From assembly GCF_051650185.1 (NCBI RefSeq), contig NZ_JBOFIN010000146.1, positions 124,001-188,000 on the forward strand: a DNA stretch of 64,000 nucleotides, written 5' to 3'. Positions within the stretch are counted from its first letter, which is position 1, and every line of letters starts with the position of its first letter. The stretch is from Scandinavium sp051650185 (GTDB lineage: Bacteria; Pseudomonadota; Gammaproteobacteria; Enterobacterales; Enterobacteriaceae). Made by a program: the position numbers and the translations under genes. This document shows positions 1-6,901 of the stretch, in pieces. Under the pieces are notes generated by a model. The model searched no databases and was not told where the DNA came from. It was given only the letters and a program-made list of their open reading frames with translations.

Positions 1-176
1 TCAATGCCAATACCAAACTGATGCCGCCGTTTGGTTCTGCTCCGCGCCGAGATGGTAAGCTCCAGTTGACCTGGAATAAGATGCCGCTCTATCTCTGGTA
101 TAAGGACAAAGCGCCGGGAGAAACCACCGGAGATGGCGTTAACGGCGTGTGGCATATCGTCCCGGCGGGGAAATAA
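1..176 (+). CDS. C-terminal end of a secreted-repeat (PF03640/COG4315-type) protein
   Basis: An open frame enters from the left edge and ends at TAA 174-176. About 57 residues are visible. They carry the pattern LYLWYKDKAPGETTGDGVNG followed by VWHIVPAG, which is characteristic of the short repeat in PF03640 (lipoprotein_15, secreted repeat of unknown function). Proteins of this family are small, exported and often encoded beside an ECF sigma factor and its anti-sigma factor, as here. The sigma factor start follows within 9 bases, so co-transcription is likely. The molecular function is unknown and the N-terminus lies outside the window. Confidence 0.8.
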   Translation, partial: NANTKLMPPFGSAPRRDGKLQLTWNKMPLYLWYKDKAPGETTGDGVNGVWHIVPAGK

Positions 177-184
177 GGCATCAC

Positions 185-706
185 GTGACTATCGACAAGG
201 AAGAGATCCGTCTGCTCTTGTCGCGGATAGCGCTGCGGGACCGCAGCGCTTTCGCCACTCTCTATCGGCAGACCAGCGGGTATCTCTATACCCGTATCGT
301 GCAGATCGTCGGCGATAAGGCCATCGCTGCCGATTTACTCCAGGAAGGCTATACCAAGCTGTGGCGTGGAGACCTGCCGTGGCCGGTTGATGCTCCCTGG
401 GCCTGGCTGTGCCAGCTGATGCGCAACCTTGCGCTCGACCACCAGCGCTGCCACGCCCGCCGTCAGGAAAGCGTCCTGCCTGAACGCTGGGGAGAGACGC
501 CGTTCGAGGAGCCGCCAGAAGCCGATCCCCGGCTGGCAAACTGCCTGCGCCGTCTCGAAGCAGGCAAACGTAACGCTATCGTGCTGGCCTGGTATTACGG
601 CTTCCCGCATCCTGAAATCGCCCGCCACCTCAGCGCCCCGCAGGGTACGATCAAGTCATGGATCCGCCGGGGACTCCAGGAGCTGAAACAATGTCTCGGC
701 AGATAA
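185..706 (+). CDS. ECF-type RNA polymerase sigma factor
   Basis: The protein has about 173 residues and is an extracytoplasmic-function sigma factor, directing RNA polymerase to a small stress or envelope regulon. Region 2 is seen around residues 17-70 (DRSAFATLYRQTSGYLY, then ADLLQEGYTKLW). Region 4 lies near the C-terminus (GFPHPEIARHLSAPQGTIKS, a helix-turn-helix). Start: GTG at 185 is preceded by AAGG at 175-178. An in-frame GTG at 149 would extend the protein but lies inside the upstream gene. The frame overlaps the anti-sigma gene by 16 bp, the usual arrangement for translational coupling. The target promoters are unknown. Confidence 0.85.
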   Translation: MTIDKEEIRLLLSRIALRDRSAFATLYRQTSGYLYTRIVQIVGDKAIAADLLQEGYTKLWRGDLPWPVDAPWAWLCQLMRNLALDHQRCHARRQESVLPERWGETPFEEPPEADPRLANCLRRLEAGKRNAIVLAWYYGFPHPEIARHLSAPQGTIKSWIRRGLQELKQCLGR

Positions 707-1359
707 CCCCGGCGCGCTATGCGCGACCTGAAGTACGCGATCATCTGGCTGGCCACTACCTTCTCGGGCTACTTTCCCGACGAGTAAGCCGCAGGTTTGA
801 ACAACTGCTGGCGCGCGATCCCTCTCTGTGGCTCGAAATAGAGCGCTGGCAGGAGAGGCTTCCCGACCCTTCTCCGCCGTTCAGACATCCGCCTGCCCGC
901 GTATGGCGTCATTTGCAGATGATAAGCGAAGGGAAAAATCCGCCTGGTGCGATCAGGCGATGGATGTGGAACAGCGGCTGGCTGGCGCTCGGGGCGATGA
1001 TGATGTTCCTGAGCCTGACGCCACTCACCCCGTCGATAAAGCCCGTCAGCTATCTGGCAATGATGTCCTCCGCAGAGTGTCACGACTGCTTCGTCCTGAT
1101 GGCCTTTCAGGGTGATAAACCGGGCAAATCCAGCATTCGGGTGCAGTATGGCGAACAAAGCCCTGCCGCGCTGGAAGGTGCCAGCCTGTGGATGAGAGAT
1201 AAAACCAGCGGCGAACTGATCTATCTGGCCCCGATGGCTCAACTCGGGACGCAGCGCTATCTCACCCCGGGCGAGTGGAATCAGTTAAAAAACAGCGATG
1301 AGCTGGTGGTGAAACAGGAAGGGCAGACGCTGTTTAGCGGCAGGTGTATTACGCTGTAG
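691..1359 (+). CDS. Membrane-anchored anti-sigma factor (RskA/COG5343-like)
   Basis: This 222-residue protein has a cytosolic N-terminal part of about 90 residues (VRDHLAGHYLLGLLSRRVSR, typical of anti-sigma domains), one membrane segment near residues 95-115, and a periplasmic C-terminal domain. It should hold the preceding sigma factor inactive until a periplasmic signal arrives. ATG 691 has AGGAG at 678-682 inside the sigma gene. The zinc-binding HxxxCxxC motif of ZAS anti-sigma factors is missing. Instead the periplasmic side carries C130-H-D-C133 and C219, so a disulfide-based signal is possible but unproven. Confidence 0.82.
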   Translation: MSRQITPARYARPEVRDHLAGHYLLGLLSRRVSRRFEQLLARDPSLWLEIERWQERLPDPSPPFRHPPARVWRHLQMISEGKNPPGAIRRWMWNSGWLALGAMMMFLSLTPLTPSIKPVSYLAMMSSAECHDCFVLMAFQGDKPGKSSIRVQYGEQSPAALEGASLWMRDKTSGELIYLAPMAQLGTQRYLTPGEWNQLKNSDELVVKQEGQTLFSGRCITL

Positions 1360-1365
1360 CGGGAT

Positions 1366-1387
1366 GGCTTTTCAAATGTGGTCGGCG
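1366..1387. repeat. Imperfect direct copy of the tRNA-Pro 3' flank
   Basis: These 22 bases match 1520-1541 at 20 positions. The second copy spans the 3' end of the tRNA-Pro gene and its flank. A second short match to the T-arm (CTCGAACCTCC near 1452) follows. This looks like the debris of a tRNA-associated duplication or a short integration event between the anti-sigma gene and the tRNA. Confidence 0.6.
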
Positions 1388-1497
1388 CTCGCCACTGCGT
1401 GGCTCGCCCTGCGGGCCGTTGCTGAAGCAACGTTGTCTCGCTTCGCTCGACTCGAACCTCCTTCCCCGGAGCTTCTCATCCTCATTGGCTCGAAAGC

Positions 1498-1526
1498 AAA
1501 AAGGCCTGCTCAAAGAGCAGGCCTTT
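1498..1526 (-). terminator. Rho-independent terminator of tRNA-Pro
   Basis: A perfect 12-bp stem, AAAGGCCTGCTC at 1500-1511 pairing with GAGCAGGCCTTT at 1515-1526, has a 3-base loop. On the minus strand it is followed by a run of T. It lies 6 bases beyond the tRNA 3' end. Confidence 0.9.
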
Positions 1527-1532
1527 CGAATG

Positions 1533-1609
1533 TGGTCGGCGAGAGAGGATTCGAACCTCCGACCCACTGGTCCCAAACCAGTTGCGCTACCAAGCTGCGC
1601 TACTCGCCG
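1533..1609 (-). tRNA. proM-like: tRNA-Pro (anticodon UGG)
   Basis: The minus strand folds as a 77-base tRNA with encoded CCA. The anticodon stem is ACTGG/CCAGT with loop TTTGGGA (anticodon TGG), and the T-arm is GGTTCGAATCC. The sequence matches E. coli proM as remembered. In E. coli the tRNA next to eptB is proK, anticodon CGG, so the isoacceptor at this locus differs. Confidence 0.95.
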
Positions 1610-1698
1610 AATGCGGAGCGCATCTTACTGCTGTGATGCTACCCCGTCAATCCCTTTTAGCCAAAAGCAATGCCAGTCGGCGAGAAACTCGCCAGCTG

Positions 1699-3381
1699 TT
1701 ACTGAGCTTTTGCCGGAACGTGACACCAGTTGCTGTTTTCGTTGATCCCGCCGTTTGGCGAGGTGTACCCCAGACAGCCCATAATGGTGTCGTACAGCTC
1801 CACATGACGACGCGGCACCTTCATTTCAGCCTGTTGCTTCAGGTGCTGGAAAGCTTGTTCGTTGGCTGGATTGGCCAGATATTTATCCGACATCCACACC
1901 AGCATTGGCACGCGGAACTGCTCTGGCGGCGCGAGTTTGCGCGGGGTGCCGTGCAGGTGCTCTCTCTCATTGATTGACTCGCCGTGGTCTGCGGCATAGA
2001 ACACGATGGCTTTCTTATCTCTCAGCTGGTCCAGCACCTTGCTGATAAAGGTATCTACATACAGCACAGAGTTGTCATAGGCGTTGATCAGCTCCTGTTT
2101 GCTGCATTGCCCGTTAATCCCCACGCACTCCGGTTGCCATTTGGCAAAATCACGGGTGTAGCGCTGGTAGTAGCTGTAGTGCGACCCTTTGGTATGCAGA
2201 ATAATCAGGTGCTTACCCTTAGGATGGCCTTCCAGCGAGAGAGACATCTCATTAAGCAACAGCATGTCGTCCACGTCTTTGCCACGGTTACGCGGCTCGG
2301 CACCAATCTGCTCGCGGTAGGCGATGTTATCCGCCATGGTGTTGCTGTAGAACCACATCTCGCTCTGCATCGCGAACAGGTCAGAGCTAAAGCCAAGCTG
2401 CTTGAGCACCGCAAACACGTTCTGTTCTTTCAGCGTACGCTGCGGATTATCATCTGCCCCGCCCTGACGCACGAACATGCAGCGCAACGAGAGTTTGGTC
2501 GCGGTATCACACGAATAACCGCGGTAAGCCACCAGATTTTTCTCCTGGGCCAGCTTCGGCGTGGTGTCGCGGTCGTAACCCAGAATCCCCATATGATCCC
2601 AGCGCGTGGTTTCGCCGATGATAAACACCACATAGGTATCATCCAGCTCGTGACCCGGCGCCACATAGGTAAATTTCTTGGCCGGATTGATCAGAGATTT
2701 GTTATCCGAAGATTCATCGACTTGCGCCCAGGCATACAGCCCCAACGCGGAAAGCCAGTTTGAAGGCAAGTACGAGTTCGCCACCACGCCGCCATAACTC
2801 GGCATATCCACCCCGGTGGCTTTTTCGATTCTCTTCTGCTGCTTTTCCATCAAGCGAATCGGAGCCCAAACCAAAAGGCCCGCCATCAGCACAACGGCAA
2901 TGTTACGTACACGCTGCCCGCGAGTGCGAAGCTGGCGCAGCAAGGTGTAGCGGCAACGGTTACTCCAGATGAAAACCAGCGGCGGAATGCTGGACAACAC
3001 GGTCCACATCATAAAGCCCTGACCCACAACCTCTTTGGAGAGATCAACATCGGTGGTCATGACGGACGCCACAATCCCGTAGCCAATGACCACGTTCATG
3101 AAAGTCATGTAGTAACTGGCCGCGGCGGAAATGATCACCACCAGCGAAGCCATCACTTGCCAGCCTCGACGGCCGAAAAGCGACAACAGGCGAAGCAGGA
3201 AGAAGGCGGCGAGGAAGGAGCCGAACACCTCAATGAGGGCAAAAATTCCATTTCTTACCGTGAGGTGTTCAAGGTAGACCTCAACGCGACGGACTAAAAC
3301 AGCACCATTGAGAAACAGGCCGATATAAGCAGCAAGGAACAGACAAAGCCTTTGCTGCGTCAGCGATTTTATGTAATTCAT
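1699..3381 (-). CDS. eptB: Kdo2-lipid A phosphoethanolamine 7''-transferase EptB
   Basis: This 560-residue inner-membrane enzyme (E. coli about 563) transfers phosphoethanolamine from phosphatidylethanolamine to the outer Kdo sugar of lipopolysaccharide, on the periplasmic face. N-terminal membrane segments (about residues 11-35, 45-70, 75-105, 120-140 and 160-175) precede the alkaline-phosphatase-like catalytic domain. The nucleophile motif is GETTR at 256-260, with T258 the expected phosphorylated threonine. The metal-site motif is AADHGE. In E. coli the mRNA is repressed by the sRNA MgrR; no MgrR gene is seen here. ATG is at 3381. Confidence 0.97.
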   Translation of the reverse strand: MNYIKSLTQQRLCLFLAAYIGLFLNGAVLVRRVEVYLEHLTVRNGIFALIEVFGSFLAAFFLLRLLSLFGRRGWQVMASLVVIISAAASYYMTFMNVVIGYGIVASVMTTDVDLSKEVVGQGFMMWTVLSSIPPLVFIWSNRCRYTLLRQLRTRGQRVRNIAVVLMAGLLVWAPIRLMEKQQKRIEKATGVDMPSYGGVVANSYLPSNWLSALGLYAWAQVDESSDNKSLINPAKKFTYVAPGHELDDTYVVFIIGETTRWDHMGILGYDRDTTPKLAQEKNLVAYRGYSCDTATKLSLRCMFVRQGGADDNPQRTLKEQNVFAVLKQLGFSSDLFAMQSEMWFYSNTMADNIAYREQIGAEPRNRGKDVDDMLLLNEMSLSLEGHPKGKHLIILHTKGSHYSYYQRYTRDFAKWQPECVGINGQCSKQELINAYDNSVLYVDTFISKVLDQLRDKKAIVFYAADHGESINEREHLHGTPRKLAPPEQFRVPMLVWMSDKYLANPANEQAFQHLKQQAEMKVPRRHVELYDTIMGCLGYTSPNGGINENSNWCHVPAKAQ

Positions 3382-3612
3382 GCAAACAAAACCCTGGAGA
3401 AGGGAAAATCAAAAAACCGACTTCGTTGCCGGAATGACAACAAGCAGATTAAGTTATTGCGTCAGAAACGGTTATCAGAAACGTCTTTAAGCGCGACAAG
3501 TAGACCATAGCGCAGAAGAAAAGTGTCAGCAGGAAGTGTGATCCGGGCAATATTTACAAAATTAATCACCCGGATAGTCTTATTGGCTGGAGTAATAAAT
3601 TACAGCGTCGCC

Positions 3613-4815
3613 TTAAGCATGTGCCTGTTGCAGCACTTCGCGTTTTGGCTGGCGAATCGTGGTAGACAGCGCTAAAGAGAGGATCAGCAGGGCGAAAATC
3701 ACGCAGAAGGTGACGTAGAACCCGCCGAACAGCGAGGCAATGATAGAACCACAGATGCTGCCAATCCCAAAGCCGAGGTAAATCACACCGTAGTTTTTCG
3801 CCAGATTATTCAGGCCAAAGAACTCGCTCACCAGCGACGGGAACACGGTGATGGTGCCGCCAAAGTTGAAGGCCACGCAGGCAATCGCCGCGAAGAAGCT
3901 TGTCGCATTTAACGGCGCAAACAGCAGAGCAGCCATGCCGACCAGAGAAATCACCTGACCAAGGGTGATCACCCGGATACGAGCAATTTTGTCGGACAGA
4001 ATGCCCAGCACCAGGCGTCCGCTCAGGTTGGCGATGGAAATCACCGTGACGGCGTTTGCCGCAGTCATCACATCCAGATGAACCATGCCCTGCGCGATAT
4101 CTTTCGCCACGCCAATCACATACAGCCCGCTCATACAGGCGGTGAGGAACATCACAGCCAGCATCCAGTATTGGGGTTTGCGCATTGACTGCGCCAGGGT
4201 GAAATCACGCGCCACGGTACCATTGGCGGTTTTCACTTCCTGCAGCGGGGCATCTTTCATCAGCGTCGCGCCAAAGACAATCATGACCAGCACAATCGCG
4301 CCCCAGATAACAAACGTCTTCTCAAGCCCTACGCTTGCCAGCAAATGGCTGTCGATAAACTTAAACCCGAGGCTACCCAGGCCATAAGCGCCGATTGAAA
4401 ACGCCGAGATAAGCCCTTTACGTTCCGGGAACCACTTCACGCAGTTGGACAGCGTCAACAAATATCCTGCGCCATCCGCCAGCCCTACCAGCAGGCCCGC
4501 GCTGAGCCACAGCATCATCAGGTTGTTCGCATGCGCCGTCAGGAAGAAGCCGACGCCGAGCAAAATACCGGAGGCCATCGTGACGCGCTTCACGCCAAAT
4601 CGCTCCTGCAACTTACCGGCCACGGAAGAAGAAAGCGCCAGACCAAGGCTTAACAGGCCGAAGGAAAAAGCGACCTGGCTGACGGGCTCACCGAGCTTGT
4701 CGGAGAGTGCGCCGTTAAACAGGCTCCAGGTATAAACCGAACCCAGCGCAAACTGGGTAATAATGGTGCCAACCAAAGTCAGCCAGCGGGTAGAGGGGCG
4801 AATTGCAGCGTTCAT
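3613..4815 (-). CDS. yhjX: MFS transporter YhjX (pyruvate-inducible)
   Basis: This 400-residue, 12-helix major facilitator of the oxalate/formate antiporter-like group is close to E. coli YhjX (402 residues) over its whole length, for example FALGSVYTWSLFNGALS near the N-terminus and a conserved helix VFPSLVSEFFGLNNLAKNYG. In E. coli the gene is the main target of the pyruvate-sensing YpdA/YpdB two-component system, and the protein is thought to be linked to pyruvate handling. The exact substrate is not settled. The operator of that system is visible upstream (4910-4940). The gene is monocistronic, between eptB and yhjY, all on the minus strand. Confidence 0.95.
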   Translation of the reverse strand: MNAAIRPSTRWLTLVGTIITQFALGSVYTWSLFNGALSDKLGEPVSQVAFSFGLLSLGLALSSSVAGKLQERFGVKRVTMASGILLGVGFFLTAHANNLMMLWLSAGLLVGLADGAGYLLTLSNCVKWFPERKGLISAFSIGAYGLGSLGFKFIDSHLLASVGLEKTFVIWGAIVLVMIVFGATLMKDAPLQEVKTANGTVARDFTLAQSMRKPQYWMLAVMFLTACMSGLYVIGVAKDIAQGMVHLDVMTAANAVTVISIANLSGRLVLGILSDKIARIRVITLGQVISLVGMAALLFAPLNATSFFAAIACVAFNFGGTITVFPSLVSEFFGLNNLAKNYGVIYLGFGIGSICGSIIASLFGGFYVTFCVIFALLILSLALSTTIRQPKREVLQQAHA

Positions 4816-4860
4816 AGCAGAGGTGCCTTATGAAGATTAACTGCTGCTTAAAATAACGAA

Positions 4861-4920
4861 GTGCATTTCATGTCGGGTTAAAAAAGGCATGAACTGCCGC
4901 CAGCGCGGAATGAAATGCAC
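4861..4920 (-). repeat. Inverted repeat in the yhjX leader
   Basis: GTGCATTTCAT at 4861-4871 is the exact reverse complement of ATGAAATGCAC at 4910-4920, with 38 bases between. The right arm is part of the YpdB-type operator. The left arm is an extra copy of the same motif in opposite orientation, closer to the gene. It could be a third regulator site or form a stem in the leader RNA. Confidence 0.6.
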
Positions 4921-4940
4921 TGAGAACGGAATGAATAGCA
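4910..4940 (-). promoter_or_regulatory. YpdB-type operator of yhjX
   Basis: On the minus strand two direct repeats, TGCTATTCAT and TGCATTTCAT, are separated by exactly 11 bases. This matches the published E. coli YpdB site (GGCATTTCAT, 11 bases, GGCATTTCAT) in both motif and spacing. It lies about 95 bases upstream of the yhjX start. Confidence 0.75.
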
Positions 4941-5046
4941 TTGCCAGAAAATGAAAGAGAGATAAGTTAGCGGTTACTATCGCCGAAAACGGCGCGTTAA
5001 TTGTAAATTTAACGTAAAACGAATGTATTCCCTGAACGGAAGAATG

Positions 5047-5757
5047 TTAAAAACGAGCGCTGACACCCATGATGTAAAGCGTGTTGGTCCCTTCGCTAAT
5101 AGTGTCCGCCTGTGACAGCGAGGCATACGCCGCAACATGCTGGGTCAACAGCATATCGGCCCCCACGGTGACATCTGTCCAGCTGCCATCCTGCGCAGAA
5201 GTGGGCGTGCGATTCAGACCAGACTGTGATTTCCACTGGTTCTCGCCGAACTGCTGGTTGTAGCTGATTTGCGCCCAGGGATGCACGCCCCACAAGGGCT
5301 GAGCATCAAAACGCCATCCCAACGAGCTCACGCTGGCGTGCCACATCGGATCAGTGAGTGCGGTGGTGCTGGTGCCGCTGTCGCCAAATTCGTTCCACAT
5401 TGAGGTGGCCGAACCGTCATAATGCCAGCTTGCCACCGGCCCGGTAGAGAACATCGCGCTGAGTGGAATGTTCCAGCCCACGCTAAGCGTGCGTGTCGTC
5501 TCTGTCGGTGTTTCATAGGGAGTATTCATCGCCACACCGGGCTGAGGTTGCGACGCGCTGATGCGCTCCGCGAGAATATCATCGTAACGCGGTTGGTGAT
5601 CGCTATCCCAGGTATAACGTTCCGGCGTATTACTTTGTGGGTCAGTAACGATATATTCCTGTTGCCAGGCAAATGCGGATGTCGCGAAAGACATCCCGAC
5701 AAAAACAGAAACCGGGTAGACCATACCCCGGAAGCCATTGCATCTCTTAACTCTCAT
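5047..5757 (-). CDS. yhjY: Outer-membrane autotransporter-beta-like protein YhjY
   Basis: The protein has 236 residues, with a signal peptide ending near residue 30 (MSFATSAFA, then W). The rest shows alternating amphipathic strands and ends in SARF, a C-terminal phenylalanine typical of outer-membrane beta-barrels. It resembles E. coli YhjY (about 232 residues), annotated as an autotransporter beta-domain/lipase-like outer-membrane protein. No passenger domain is present. It is transcribed toward yhjX and is divergent from tag. The function is unknown. Confidence 0.85.
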   Translation of the reverse strand: MRVKRCNGFRGMVYPVSVFVGMSFATSAFAWQQEYIVTDPQSNTPERYTWDSDHQPRYDDILAERISASQPQPGVAMNTPYETPTETTRTLSVGWNIPLSAMFSTGPVASWHYDGSATSMWNEFGDSGTSTTALTDPMWHASVSSLGWRFDAQPLWGVHPWAQISYNQQFGENQWKSQSGLNRTPTSAQDGSWTDVTVGADMLLTQHVAAYASLSQADTISEGTNTLYIMGVSARF

Positions 5758-5901
5758 TATTGCGACTCCGAAAGAGCCGAATCCGGCATTGTTGTTATGA
5801 TTTTTTTACGCACTGCGTATTACTAAATATTGTCATTTTATTTCTGTCGTCAAGGCAGGTTGAACATTTCTTCATCGACATCAAAAAAGTGGGAGAACAG
5901 G

Positions 5902-6486
5902 ATGGAACGTTGCGGTTGGGTCAGTCAGGACCCGCTTTATATTGCCTACCACGACAGCGAATGGGGTGTGCCTCAGCGGGATAACCAGCAGCTGTTTGAA
6001 ATGATCTGCCTTGAAGGCCAGCAGGCCGGACTGTCATGGATCACGGTGCTGAAGAAACGTGAAAATTATCGCGAGGCTTTCCACCATTTTGATCCGATAA
6101 AAGTCGCGGCGATGACCGAAGAAGATGTGGAGAACCTGGTGCAAAATGCCGGAATTATCCGCCACCGTGGGAAAATTCAGGCCATTATTGGTAACGCAAA
6201 AGCCTTTCTGGAAATGGAAGCCCGAGGCGAATCCTTCAATGATTTCGTCTGGTCGTTTGTGGAGAACAAGCCACAGCTGAACCGGGTTGCCGCGCTGTCA
6301 GACGTTCCCGTGAGCACGCCCGCGTCTGATGCGCTCTCTAAAGCCCTGAAAAAACGCGGCTTCAAATTTGTCGGCTCCACCATTTGCTACTCCTTTATGC
6401 AGGCGTGCGGTCTGGTTAACGATCACGTCAGCACCTGTTTCTGCTACCCGGGAGGTGGAGATGATCCACAAGTGGCAAAGTCGTGA
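5902..6486 (+). CDS. tag: DNA-3-methyladenine glycosylase I
   Basis: This 194-residue base-excision repair enzyme removes 3-methyladenine from alkylated DNA. It begins MERCGWVSQDPLYIAYH like E. coli Tag (187 residues). The zinc-snap ligands C4 and H17 are present, with the C-terminal pair in NDHVSTC. The HhH-type core includes LEGQQAGLSWITVLKKRE and GIIRHRGKIQAIIGNA. The start at 5902 is chosen by this homology and the GGGAG before it; the frame is open further upstream. The C-terminus overlaps yiaC by 26 bp, so the two are likely coupled, as in E. coli. Confidence 0.97.
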   Translation: MERCGWVSQDPLYIAYHDSEWGVPQRDNQQLFEMICLEGQQAGLSWITVLKKRENYREAFHHFDPIKVAAMTEEDVENLVQNAGIIRHRGKIQAIIGNAKAFLEMEARGESFNDFVWSFVENKPQLNRVAALSDVPVSTPASDALSKALKKRGFKFVGSTICYSFMQACGLVNDHVSTCFCYPGGGDDPQVAKS

Positions 6487-6901
6487 TACCCGGCCTCTCC
6501 TGAAGCTGTGGCTTGAAAGCACTATCTTCGCCCACCCTTTTATTGAGGAGCGCTACTGGTACGAAAGCGAACCGATTGTACGCGATGTGTATCTACCCTC
6601 GGCGCAAACCTGGGTGTGGGAAGAAGATGAGGTGGTGAAGGGCTTTGTCAGCGTGATGGATCAGCGTTTTGTCGGCGCGCTGTTTGTGGCCCCCGACAAC
6701 ATCGGGCAAGGCATCGGCCGGGCACTGCTCGCGTGGGTCTGCGAGCGCTACCCGGATTTAAGCCTTGAGGTGTACCAGAAGAACAGCCGGGCGGTGAACT
6801 TCTACCATGCGCAGGGTTTTCGTATTGAAGACAGCGCATGGCAGGATGAAACCCGGCAGCCGACCTGGATTATGCGTTGGCAGGCGGATCGAATGCTGTG
6901 A
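6461..6901 (+). CDS. yiaC: GNAT-family N-acetyltransferase YiaC
   Basis: This 146-residue protein is equal in length to E. coli YiaC, which has been reported as a protein lysine acetyltransferase. The acetyl-CoA-binding motif A is visible as IGQGIGRALLAWVCERY, followed by LEVYQKNSRAVNFYHAQGF, the typical GNAT strand 5-helix 4 region. ATG 6461 has GGAGGTGGAG immediately upstream inside tag. The 3' end overlaps the convergent bisC by 32 bp, so the two genes share their termini. Confidence 0.93.
   Translation: MIHKWQSRDTRPLLKLWLESTIFAHPFIEERYWYESEPIVRDVYLPSAQTWVWEEDEVVKGFVSVMDQRFVGALFVAPDNIGQGIGRALLAWVCERYPDLSLEVYQKNSRAVNFYHAQGFRIEDSAWQDETRQPTWIMRWQADRML

Noticed and set aside
1344..1745. Open frames across the tRNA-Pro region
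   Set aside because: They run through the tRNA and its terminator and into the end of eptB. There is no coding evidence.
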